From: Pavlovales sp. CCMP2436
Lineage: Eukaryota > Haptophyta > Pavlovophyceae > Pavlovales
DNA length: 13,252 nt
Reading direction: 5' to 3'
NCBI GenBank assembly: GCA_026770615.1
Contig: MU631385.1
Location: forward strand, 188,054 to 201,305
In this document: positions 1-8,800 of the stretch, piece after piece
How the letters are laid out: the number at the start of each line of letters is the position of its first letter
How positions within the stretch are numbered: the first letter of the stretch is position 1
The notes under the pieces: generated by a model
Told to the model about the DNA's origin: nothing
Database searches by the model: none
What the model saw: only the letters and a program-made list of their open reading frames with translations
Program-made: the position numbers and the translations under genes

Positions 1-493
1 CCAGTCCGGGCGCAGAGCCGGATTCAGACTGTTACGTCGGGATTTTGGGGCTCGTGCCCTCAGTTACCTTCCTGTAAATGTAGGATGTTAGACTTACTTC
101 GACCTGCTTCCCGAGGCTCGGGATCCGACTAGCGCTGCAAGGACTAGTCGAGAGAAGGACCAGATCGGCGAACCCAACATTTGGCCGTGTCGTCATATCA
201 CGTCATATATCTCAGAAGCATATATATATACACACATTCAGAACAGTCAGATGCCAGCTTGAATCCCTATCATAAATATAATATATCTATCTCAGAAGCA
301 ACATTGGCGAGCGATCCTATAATTCAGCGTGGAAGTGCCCTCCGCGCCTTGGACCGCAGCCAGAGAAGGGAGGGACCGCAGGGCAGACGGGCTCGATGCC
401 CCGGTGCACAACTCAGTGGCGCGCGACACTCTGAGCGGGCTCGCGCCTCTTTACACGTCTCGTTCGCGAAGGATTAGGAAGCGAAGGTGAAAA

Positions 494-512
494 GACGCCC
501 CAAAAGGGCGTC
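494..512. repeat. Perfect 7-bp hairpin in the PH-like gene leader
   Basis: GACGCCC (494-500) and GGGCGTC (506-512) are exact reverse complements around a 5-nt loop. Function is unknown; it lies upstream of the gene starting at 795. Confidence 0.6.
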
Positions 513-560
513 CTGCGCGCACTCCGCGCTTGCAGGCGCATACGCCTCTTGGCGGTCGCA

Positions 561-574
561 CGCTCGCGCGAGCG
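561..574. repeat. 14-bp perfect GC palindrome
   Basis: CGCTCGCGCGAGCG is its own reverse complement. It could be a dimeric protein-binding site or chance in CG-rich DNA. Confidence 0.5.
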
Positions 575-588
575 CGAGCTTGGGCTCG

Positions 589-630
589 GGATGGACCTAT
601 GTATTCCTGGGATGGACCTTTGTATTCCGG
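589..630. repeat. 21-bp tandem duplication
   Basis: Two adjacent 21-bp units (589-609 and 610-630) share GGATGGACCTWTGTATTCC. Each contains an ATG in the frame of the downstream PH-like protein, so a long reading would begin with a repeated MDLCIPG peptide. It may simply be a duplicated leader segment. The duplication is directly visible; its effect on start choice is inferred. Confidence 0.7.
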
Positions 631-689
631 CGCAGATCGCATCCACACCGGAAGTCCAGGCTGTTTTTCACGAAAAAACCCGCTTGCCG

Positions 690-708
690 TTTGCCCGTTT
701 CGGGCAAA
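690..708. repeat. Perfect 8-bp hairpin, terminator-like in form
   Basis: TTTGCCCG (690-697) and CGGGCAAA (701-708) are exact complements around a TTT loop. No T run follows on either strand, and the setting is eukaryotic, so a bacterial terminator reading is not justified. It lies 86 bp upstream of the favoured start at 795. Confidence 0.6.
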
Positions 709-794
709 TTAAAAATGCGTTGAATCGAAGCTCAAATTCGGCGGCCAGCTCGAGCTCGTGGTCGACAGCAGATCTCCAGCCTATCAGCGCAGCA

Positions 795-1238
795 ATGTTC
801 TGCCTCGATTGCTTCAGCGGGGGCGCGGTGGACAAGGCCGCCACGACCATTGGCAAGTACTACCGCGGCAACCAAGCGCGCTCCGAGCGCAGGCACCTCG
901 AGGCCAAGAAGCAGTTGGAAACCGCGCTCACGAAGGTGACCATTTTTACACTCAAGCCGCGCGCATTCAAGGTCAGCGAAGACGAGAAGTCGCTGATCTA
1001 CTCGAAGCCGGCCAAGCCGACTGAGAAGCCGAGCCAGATCCCCTTCGTGGACATCCAGAAGGCATCGATCAGCGGCAAGCAGATCCAGACGAGCCTCAAG
1101 TCGGGCAAGAAGTACACATTCGTCGCCGCCACCGTCGAGCAGGCGCAGGGCTGGTACTACGGCATCTCGGTGTACGCCAACCCCAAGGCCATCGTCAGTC
1201 CAGTGATCCTGCCCAAGGGCTCGAGCACGGAGCTCTAG
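795..1238 (+). CDS. Small protein with a PH-like (pleckstrin homology) domain
   Basis: Predicted 147 residues from the ATG at 795. Residues 1-10 (MFCLDCFSGG) carry two cysteines near the N terminus, which could be lipid-modified. Residues 25-45 are basic and likely helical. Residues about 46-129 read like a PH fold: alternating strands (VTIFTLKPRAFKV, SLIYSK, IPFVDIQKASI, KYTFVAAT), then a final helix with the hallmark tryptophan (EQAQGWYYGISVYA, W120). PH domains usually bind phosphoinositides or protein partners at membranes; the ligand here is unknown. In-frame ATGs at 591 and 612 would add 68 or 61 residues, but that stretch lies in the tandem duplication and low-complexity Ser/Ala sequence, so 795 is preferred. 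Third codon positions are strongly G/C, like the other genes here. No intron is evident. The fold call rests on pattern recognition, not on alignment. Confidence 0.65.
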   Translation: MFCLDCFSGGAVDKAATTIGKYYRGNQARSERRHLEAKKQLETALTKVTIFTLKPRAFKVSEDEKSLIYSKPAKPTEKPSQIPFVDIQKASISGKQIQTSLKSGKKYTFVAATVEQAQGWYYGISVYANPKAIVSPVILPKGSSTEL

Positions 1239-2030
1239 GCCACACGCACTCGGACTCTGCACGTCCCGAGATGTATCGCCGTCGAATCGCCTGAGCCACA
1301 TGCCGCGGATCACGCGCTCGCGCGCCTTCCCCTATTCGCGTGACGCGGGGGTGGACAGCGACCGCGGTTACAGTGGCAACTGATAGTAAGTTAATAATCA
1401 AGCAGTAAACATAGTCACACCTTGGTAGCTTGCATAATTGTAGCTATCTATCTTCGTCAAGGCTGATTCAGAATCAGATTGCTGCTCAGAGTCAGTGCCA
1501 GTGGGGCTGACTGAGCGCCCCCTCCCACTGCAGATGTCATGAAAGCCACCTCCCCTAATGCCTAGAGCGTTGGTGGATGTGGAAGGGTTGACCATCATAA
1601 CATACCATAACTATTAATGCAACTGCAAGTATCATTGCGAAGAATCGAGTGTTCAAGTGAAGAAAGTTAATTAACTGCGAGTTAACTTAGTACAACAACG
1701 GAACTAGCTTCGCGGAGTTGCTGAGTCAACGCATATATGAATGTAGAGGGAATCTGGCTGGCGGTGTGGCGCATATATACCGCGGTGGCAGTGGCCGCAC
1801 TAAGGTCAGGGTGGGCCCGCCTCGTCTCTGTGCGAGGTCACTCGGGTGTGCTCGCCCTGAGGAGGGCAGCGCAGGCGTCGCGGCGGAGCGCACTACTAAA
1901 GGTCTCAAAGAGCCCTCACGCGATGGCCTAGTGTAAATATCTAGGAGTACGTCCGTCCCCTGACAGGTCTCCAGCGAACCTGAGCGTTATGAGAAACTCT
2001 AGGCCATAGGACCTTTCCAGAGCACACGGA
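1239..2030. other. Spacer downstream of the PH-like gene
   Basis: No gene is supported. It presumably begins with the 3' UTR of the PH-like gene. It contains an AT-rich dyad at 1664-1688 (AAGTTAA ... TTAACTT, with TTAACT-GCG-AGTTAA inside), and the first copy of a 16-bp sequence, TCTGGCTGGCGGTGTG (1753-1768), which recurs at 2652-2667. Short open frames near 1718-1936 have no recognisable protein character. Confidence 0.5.
1664..1688. repeat. AT-rich nested inverted repeat
   Basis: AAGTTAA (1664-1670) pairs with TTAACTT (1682-1688). Inside it TTAACT (1671-1676) pairs with AGTTAA (1680-1685), and GTTAATTAAC (1666-1675) is itself a palindrome. No function can be assigned. Confidence 0.45.
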
Positions 2031-2201
2031 TACAGGGGATCGCGGGCAATAAGAACGGTGGGTTTTGAGGCTGAGGCTGAGTTTCTTAGCAAATTACATA
2101 CAAACAATGGTTAAATTTTGGTTAAAATTACTATTGAAGGGCTAAAAAACGAGGCTCAGTTTCTTAACACGACGATTTCTTATTGCCCGCGATCCCCTGT
2201 A
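2031..2201. mobile_element. MITE-like non-autonomous element with perfect 25-bp inverted ends
   Basis: The left end (2031-2055) begins TACAGGGGATCGCGGGCAAT. The right end (2177-2201) is its exact reverse complement over all 25 bases. If the outermost TA on each side is a target-site duplication, the element is 167 bp with 23-bp terminal repeats starting CAGGGG. That arrangement resembles Tc1/mariner-type MITEs, which insert at TA. The 121-bp interior has no coding capacity. It contains a 16-bp direct repeat, GAGGCTSAGTTTCTTA (2073-2088 and 2151-2166), and a tandem GGTTAAAWTTW (2109-2130). An alternative is a non-mobile long hairpin or a small-RNA precursor. The inverted repeat is certain; mobility and superfamily are inferred from one copy. 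Confidence 0.6.
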
Positions 2202-3819
2202 CCGTCTCCACCACTGAGGCTGATTAGACACACGACAATCGACTCCTCTCAATCAATTGGTGCGCTGACCGACCTCCGCTGCATCTCGCTTGTCTCGAAA
2301 TGCTGCTCACCTGCGCAATTGCCGCAACTATCAGTTGAATCCCTATCAGTAACATAATGAAACAGACTCTCAAAATATCGGGCAACTCGATAATCAATTT
2401 TAGTACTCGACAAGTAACCTTTTTTCATGCAGTTATTTTAAGTAGTTAGCTCATCAACATCTATTTAACCTTACACAAGTTTAGTTGCACACGCTTCTAA
2501 TAGTTATAGTTTAGGCTGAGACGTAAGTAACGAGCGTTACATTAGATTATAAATCTAGATCGCGACATGGCCACCGGCGCGTGAGATATTTCGAGAGTTT
2601 CATAGGTAGTAGGTAGTAGTTCAAAGAAAAATAGGGGGGGGGCGGGGGGGTTCTGGCTGGCGGTGTGCCAGCAACGGTCCGCGACGGTCTGACATTCGTC
2701 ACGCTGATGTTAGCGCTCCTACGCAAATTCCGACGCGTTGCGCCGAAGTGGGAAACAGGATAGATTTGGGGGATGATGAGGAAGCCGAAATCAAAGCGCA
2801 GACGTTGCTACGCAACGCATGGCCGCCCGACAGTGCGTGAGCGCTATTTAAGCGATATTGCGAGTTCATTTGGTCCTTTGAAAAATTGCAAGTAAAGTCT
2901 AACTAAGCGGAGCACAGCGTGGGGTAGGAATCGGTACATAGGCCTGCCAGGGTACGCTGCTACATATCGCCTCCACCCCGCGACAGCCCAAGCGAGGCCC
3001 AGAAAATATGTGAATTAAGGCGGCAAGGAATCGTATTTATTTATGGGATCGTGCCGTGTTCCTTTCTAAGAAACCCGAGGCTTAACAGCCCTATGTAACG
3101 CGAGCTGGGCGGCGTGTGCGAGTCGCAGCGCTGGCTGGGCGTTGACGCGGGCGAGGACAGGTTGCTCGGCCGGGCCCGGGCCACTTCTGCCGGACCCTGC
3201 CTGCTACCCTGAGGCCTCGTGCGCGTGTGGCTGGCCTAGCAGCGTGCTCACCTTTCCGCCCTCCTACTAGTTACAGTAATACTGGCATACAGTTCCGCGG
3301 CACGAAAGAGTACGTTTAATGATCGATCGGGTTGGCTAGGCATTTTCCCCAACTTCTGAATACCGTGGGCTCAACCCAGCGGCTATTAGAGAGGGCGTTC
3401 ATCAACCGTCTGGTTTTGAGGGCGTTGGCAGATGGCTTCGTCTCTCGGCGCCCGTGTCTGCTAGGTATCTATCCGGGGGCTCAGCTAGTTTATAGTCTTA
3501 TTTGTCGACAGACGTCGACGTTTATTAAATTATTTTCGGTATTCTGGGCCGCGTCTAGTGGCGTGGGCAAGCTGGCGACTAGCAGACGGAAGTAGAAATA
3601 CCCCGCTAACCAGCAACACAGCTTGACCCGACAGCCCGGCGTTAAGGCCGTTCGAGCCCGTGCATGCTGCGTGCCATCGCAACACGGCCTGTCAACGTGC
3701 CCTGCGACAGCCCGCCGAGAGCACTTGCCCCCGAGCTGACCTCACCAGCCGTGGGTCTGACGTCTGCGATGCTTGAGCGCCGTAGAAGACGAGGTAGCCG
3801 AGGGCGACCAGCGAGCACG
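2202..3819. other. Long intergenic spacer, no convincing gene
   Basis: No open frame here shows the codon bias or protein character of the neighbouring genes; the longest (3332-3595) starts at TTG and looks random. Visible structure: TTGAATCCCTATCA at 2335-2348 repeats 259-272 exactly. TCTGGCTGGCGGTGTG at 2652-2667 repeats 1753-1768. A TAGATT-ATA-AATCTA dyad lies at 2543-2557. A G-rich run, (G)9C(G)7, lies at 2634-2650. ACGTCGACGT at 3512-3521 is palindromic. The last 150-200 bp before 3820 should hold the 3' UTR of the PEN-2 gene on the minus strand. Confidence 0.5.
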
Positions 3820-4113
3820 CTAGAGCTCGGGCGCGTTTACCATCATGTCTGGTGGCACCCATTGCCGCCAGGTCGCCTGCACCACGCAAAAGTAGCAGAG
3901 GAAGAGCGCCAGCCCGACCAGCGAGCCTACCAGCGAGCGCTGCGCGTACGCCTGCACCATTGGGTCGCTCTCGGGCGGCGAGCGTCTGCGGTAGTGGAAC
4001 CAGTTGACGAACCAGAGCCAGGGCAGCCCGAGGAAGCCCACGAAGAAGACAAATCTGCACTCGCGCAGCTCGTGCAGCCGCGCGGCGGCCCGCGGGTCTG
4101 CGCGCGGCTCCAT
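3820..4113 (-). CDS. PSENEN: PEN-2, gamma-secretase subunit homologue
   Basis: Predicted 97 residues, against about 101 in animals, in a single exon. PEN-2 is the small membrane subunit of gamma-secretase, the presenilin protease that cleaves substrates within the membrane; in animals it promotes presenilin endoproteolysis and stabilises the complex. Diagnostic features: a short N terminus, then a first hydrophobic segment (about 20-41) with the family signature LPWLWFVNWF (L30-F39, including the conserved Asn37). A polar basic loop follows (YRRRSPPESD), then the conserved AYAQRS stretch (55-60) and a second hydrophobic segment (about 61-80) ending in Gln79. The C-terminal tail keeps a W..D arrangement (W85, D89), but the animal DYLSF motif reads DMMVN. 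The ATG at 4113 is the first true ATG in frame and has G at -3 and +4. Other subunits (presenilin, nicastrin, APH-1) are not in this window. It is divergent from the EDRF1 homologue, with 221 bp between the starts. Confidence 0.88.
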   Translation of the reverse strand: MEPRADPRAAARLHELRECRFVFFVGFLGLPWLWFVNWFHYRRRSPPESDPMVQAYAQRSLVGSLVGLALFLCYFCVVQATWRQWVPPDMMVNAPEL

Positions 4114-4334
4114 CGCGGATGTTCCGCGCAGGTTCACGGCGAGTAGGTGCCGCGGCGAGCACAGTTGCGCGCGCGACAACCCCGCGAAACCCTCCGCCGT
4201 ACTACGCTCGTGCGACCTCGCGCGACACCTTCCGAAATTCGGCGAGCGAGCGCCGAGGTCTCGCTCACCGGCTGCGGCGGGAAAGCTCCACCCTTTAGCG
4301 CGCAGGTACGCGAAGACGCCTCGCAGGCCGGACG
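4114..4334. promoter_or_regulatory. Probable bidirectional promoter between PEN-2 and the EDRF1 homologue
   Basis: Only 221 bp separate the two divergent start codons, so both core promoters and both 5' leaders must lie here or overlap the genes. No TATA box is evident; the region is GC- and CpG-rich, like a TATA-less promoter. GGCGGGAAA at 4276-4284 is the reverse complement of TTTCCCGCC and matches the TTTSSCGC consensus of E2F/DP factors. Such a short match in GC-rich DNA could be chance. Bidirectional function is inferred from geometry. Confidence 0.55.
4276..4284 (-). promoter_or_regulatory. Candidate E2F-type motif
   Basis: TTTCCCGCC on the minus strand fits the E2F/DP consensus TTTSSCGC. 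It lies 51 bp upstream of the EDRF1-homologue start and 163 bp upstream of the PEN-2 start. One copy only, with no supporting data. Confidence 0.25.
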
Positions 4335-5783
4335 ATGGGGCCTGCCGAACAGACGGCCCTCGTGCCTGTCGCGCAGCCCGTCTTCCGGATCTGTCAACTG
4401 CCCGCTCAGACGGACCTGAACGCGGCGCCTGCGAACTGGTCGGGCGGGGGGCTGACGCCCTTCCTCGCCCCGGAGCGTGCGGTTCGCCCGGCGGGCGCGG
4501 AGCCGGCAGCGGATCGCGTGGAGCTCGCGTCGAGCGCGATCCTTGCGCACGACGAGGCGGCGAGCGCGCACTTCGTTGGCTCGGCCGACACTTTCAAGCG
4601 GTTGGTCAAGCTGCCCTTCTCGCACGCGGCCGTCTCCGTGCCCATCCACCGGGTGGGCATGGCACTCGTTGTGGACGGCGAGCCGCTCGCGGTGGAGCCT
4701 GCGCTGCCGCGCACGCTCCCTGCGGCTAGAATCGCAAACGGCGAGGCGATGGCGCACCGTGCGCAGGAGCGGCTGCTCTATTCCAAGTTTGTGCACCACT
4801 CGCTCGCTGCGCTACCGCAGTCCGACCAGCCCAGGCAGCCGCAGCCGCAGCGGCAGCCCGGCCACACACCTGGCCGCCCGAATGAGCAGAGCGCACCGCC
4901 CACACCCTCGTTGGAGGCGATGGCCTGGCCGGCGAGCACCGCCTCGCAGCCGCCGTCGGAGAGCGCATCTGAGCCGCACGGCGGGGGCGAGGGCGAGACG
5001 CGCTGGACGTTCTGGACGCCACCCTCGGCAGCCAGGCACGCAGCGGCCGACGCTGCGCAAACTGCAGGGGCCAGCCCGCTCGATCCCGCGATGCCGCCTG
5101 CGTCTGGGCACCCGCGCTCTGCGCGTGGCGAGTGTGCTGCCAACCCCGCGACCAAGGCGATGGCGTCTGCCGTCAGATCGCCTTCGCCTGGCGCGATTAC
5201 GGGCGCGGACGGGGAGGAGCAGGTGGCCGTCTCCCTCGCGCGCCCTCCGTCGCAGCTCTCAATCTGGCGCATGCTCGCTGTGGGCGCTGACGAGGAGGGG
5301 GGCGCGGACGCAGCCGCCGCGGACTCAAGTGCGCCTGCAGCGAGCGGCTCAGAGCCTGTCGCCTCGGCAGCCATGGCCTCGCTCATGGCGTACAAGCCGC
5401 GCTCGCTCCTTTCCTCCGCCTCCTCCGCCGAGCCCAGCAGCACGTTGGCCGCGGTGGCGGCGCGCGCGGGCACGCCCGTGACGCGCGGGGCCGCGCCCCC
5501 CGTCCAGCCCGCGGGCGGCAAGGGCGCGGGCGCTCGCCCTCGCACGCACGAGTTTGTGCCAACACCCGGCATGCCCTTCCGACAGGTGATGCGGATACGA
5601 ATAACGCTAATTAAGAATACTAATCATGATCATATGAAGATGAAGAAGAAGAAGAAGAAGAAGAAGAAGAAGAAGAAGAAGACTCTGCTGGTCCACGAGC
5701 AGGTACTTATTAGATGAGTTCTAATCGTAATCGTACTCGTGATCACAATGAATTACTCAAGTAAATAAATACATACTAATACC

Positions 5784-5837
<54 letters not shown>

Positions 5838-8800
5838 TGGTGCGCTGGCAAGTGCGCGGTTGGCAGCTGCTCCTCGGCTCGGACACGCTCGTCTTCGGCA
5901 ACGCGGAGCATCCTTCCGTCACGCTGCAGCTTTGCGACCTGGAGCGCGAGATCACACCCACCACCTGCCTCGACTTCTGGCTCGACAACGTGATGGCCGG
6001 CGTGCCCGAGGTCGCGGTCTGCGGCCACCAGCGCGGCATCGTGAGCGGGTACAAGGTGCTGCGCACAGAAGATGTACCCTATTGGTGCGCGCCTCGCTAT
6101 TGCCGCCCGGTGATCGCGGCCTAGTCGCGCGCCGGCTGCAGCTGCGATTTTTTTTTTTTTTTTTTTACAATATATATATATACAATATATATATATATAT
6201 ATATATACATATAATATATATCCCCCTCGCTGTCTCGCTATGACTCGCTGCTTGCACCCTGCTCGCCGCCATCCCGTGCAGCCTACCCTGCACAAGGCAC
6301 CCCCACGTCCCATCCCAGCCCCTAACCCTGAACTCCAACGCAATGCTGCCGCGCCTCAGGCCGTGCCAATACGGCTTCGCGCCCGCCTTCGACGTCGACG
6401 AGGTGACCGACTCGGCGGCGCGGCTGCTCACCTTCCTGCAGGTGCCTAATCGGACTTTACCGGACTTTATCCGGACTTAACACAGTGCGTAACATGGCAT
6501 ACACACAATGCTTACAATGCCATGCAAACAATGCTTAAAATGACATAGGCCAACTGCACGCGCGATGGCAGCACGTACCAGCTGCTCAAGGAGGAGGGCG
6601 CCGACTCGATCCACCTATTTGAGGTCCGCTCGCTGGCGCAGGCGGCGGGCGAGGGCGGCGCGGACGCGTCGGAGGCGGTGGGCGGGCCGTTCGCGTTCGC
6701 CGTGGGGATGCTGTGCTACCGGCTGGCGGCCACGTTCGGCGGCAAGGCGGCTGCCGCTGCCGCGGACGCGAGGCCTCCGGGAGTTGAGTCCGAGGGCAGC
6801 GTTGCACGCGCGCCCGAGCAGCTCGCGGCCGAGGCGCAGCGGCGCTCGCTGCTGCAGCTGGCGTCTCGCCTCTTCACGGGGGGCATCCACCCGCTCATGC
6901 ACTCGCTCGTCACCGCCGAGCTCGCGCGCGCCAGGCCGCGCGCGGGCGCGGCGCTGGCGGGCGCGGCGCAGATGGCCGTCGCGCTGCGCCCGACTTATGC
7001 CGAGGCCGCGGCGCGCGCGGAGGGCGGCGAGTGCGCGGGCGCGGGCGTCGGGCGCGCGCCGGAGCCGCCGGACGCCGCCGACGTGGCGCTCGACTCCGAG
7101 TGGCGCGCCGGCGCCGCGGCGCTGCTCGCCGCGCTCTCCGCCGCCCTCCTGCTCGGCGGCGGCGGCTCTCGGCCGGAGGCGGTAGCGGCGGGGGGCGGCG
7201 AGGCGGCGGCAGCAGCGGCGGCGGCGGAGGTGGAGGCGCAGCTCGAGAGCGTGCACCACCTGGCGCGCGCGTGCGCGTCGGCGGTGGCGGCGCGCTCCGC
7301 CGAGCCGAGCCCGCTGCTGCACCTGCCCGCGCTGCTCGACTGCCACGTCTCCTTCCTCTGCGCCGACGTGAGCGAGGCCGCCGCCGCCCTCGCCGCGCGC
7401 GTGCGCCGCGCCCTCGCTGCCCCCCCCGCCGCGGGTGGTCAGGGCGCGGAGGCGCGCGCGGGCGCGCTGCGCGCGTGCACGGCGCTCATCCGCATTGCGC
7501 TGGACGCGCAGGCGCAGAACGACGCACTGCTGCCCATGCCTCTGCCCACATTCGGCACGGCCTCGGCGGCGGGCGGCGGCGCGGCGGCGGCGGCGGCCCC
7601 CTCGTGGGTGGCGCTACCGATCTTCCGCCGTGATCTGCGCGCGCTCACCGCGGAGGTCGCCGAGGCGGCGGCGGCAGGCGGTGGTGGTGGTGGCAGCAAG
7701 GGCGGCGGCGGCGGCGGGCTGACCCCGCGCGGAGTGGAGGCACTGCGATCGTTTGGCGACGCGGCGAGCGAGCTCTGCGCGAGCTACCGGCAGCTCGGCC
7801 AGGCGGCAGCTGCGGAGGGCGCGCACCCGACCGCCCCGGGCGCCGAGGCGGAGCTCGCCGCGAGCGCATGGCTGGCAAGGCTCCTCCCGCCCGCGCCAGC
7901 CGCCGCGCAGCCCCCGGCAGGCGGCGGGGCAGGCGGCGGGGCGGGCGCGGCGGGCGGCGGTGGCGGCGTCGAAGACGTGCCCGAGTCCCTCGGCGCGGCG
8001 GCGGAGGAGGCGGCGGCCTGCGCGCTCGCGCGCGCCGTCGACGCGGCGGCGCGCGTCGCGCGCGCGCCCGCCGCGGCCCGGGGCCCCAAGGGCGGCACCG
8101 GCGTGCCATCCGCCGCGGCTCCCGCAGCGTCGGCGGAGCGCGCGGCGCAGATGTGCACGCGCGTGCGGCAGCTGGCCGACCTGTGCAACGAGCGCGGCAA
8201 GGGCCTGCTCGCCGCCGCTGAGCCCGCGCGCGCCGAGCGCTGGCTCGCGGCCGCGCGCCAGCTCTTCGATGCGGTGGGCGACCGTGCCAACGCCTGCCTC
8301 GTTGGGCTCAACACCGCGGCGGTCTGGCGTGCGCGCGCGCGCGCGCTCGAGCGCGGCTCGACGCTCGCGCCGCAGCTGGCGTGGGACGCGCAGCTGGGCG
8401 CGGGCGGCGGCGGCGTGCGCGCGCTCTCGGACGAGGCGCTCGCGCTCGGCGCCTCCTACCTCGACCACGCGCTGCGCTGCCTGGCCGAGGCGGCCGAGAC
8501 GCTTGGCGGCGCGCGCGCCGCTCGCGGCCCGCTCGCGCCGCTGTGGCTGGCGGCACGGCGTGAGCTGGGCGGCGCGCTGGCCGAGCTGGGCGCGCTGCAC
8601 GCCACGCGCGCGCGCACGCTCGGCGCGCTCGGCCGGCCGGCGGAGGCGGTGAGCCGGTCGGTGCGCGAGGCCCTCGACTTCTACGAGGGGAGCCAGCGCG
8701 CGTGCGACGAGGGCGCGCACCTCGACGCGGGCTGCGCGCTCGGCGCCGCGGCTGCGGAGCTGCAGCTCGGCGCGCTGCACGCGTACGAGGCCGCGCGCGC

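Larger units (their letters stand above)
1..790. other. Left spacer and leader of the PH-like gene, no convincing gene of its own
   Basis: No coding region is supported before 591. Visible structure: CGTCATAT occurs twice (191-198 and 201-208). ATCTCAGAAGCA occurs at 209-220 and again at 289-300, exactly 80 bp apart. A TATATATATA run lies between them. From about 480 the DNA becomes GC-rich and carries three hairpins and a 21-bp tandem duplication, described separately. The GC-rich part is probably the promoter or 5' leader of the gene starting at 795. That role is inferred from position only. Confidence 0.5.
5586..5836 (+). other. Intron 1 of the EDRF1 homologue
   Basis: The donor is CAG|GTGATG, after a complete Gln codon. 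The acceptor is the AG at 5835-5836, before GTG GTG CGC TGG. Both junctions are phase 0, and joining restores the family block FRQ-VVRW. The 251-nt intron holds a GAA repeat (5642-5680) and an uninterrupted 51-A tract (5785-5835) that replaces the usual polypyrimidine tract. TACTAAT at 5774-5780 is a good branch-site candidate. If retained, the frame reads through the GAA repeat as polylysine and stops at 5715-5717. Confidence 0.8.

Noticed and set aside
690..708. A bacterial rho-independent terminator
   Set aside because: No T run follows the stem on either strand, and the window is eukaryotic.
3332..3595. An 87-codon plus-strand frame in the spacer
   Set aside because: It begins at TTG, lacks the codon bias of the real genes and resembles no family.
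3635..3672. A tRNA-like GTTCGAGCCC box
   Set aside because: No A box at the right distance and no cloverleaf arms could be drawn.
3664..4162. Plus- and minus-strand frames overlapping PEN-2 in other phases
   Set aside because: They lack the membrane pattern and family motifs that the PEN-2 frame shows. A 21-nt GT...AG stretch near its stop was tested as a mini-intron, but it is too short and the downstream frame makes no PEN-2-like tail.
4778..5572. A 264-codon minus-strand frame opposite EDRF1 exon 1
   Set aside because: It has no protein character beyond Ala/Ser richness and overlaps a better-supported exon on the other strand.
5683..5703. A possible micro-exon before CAG|GTACTT inside intron 1
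   Set aside because: Joining exon 1 directly to 5837 gives the conserved FRQ-VVRW block; adding this peptide would interrupt it.
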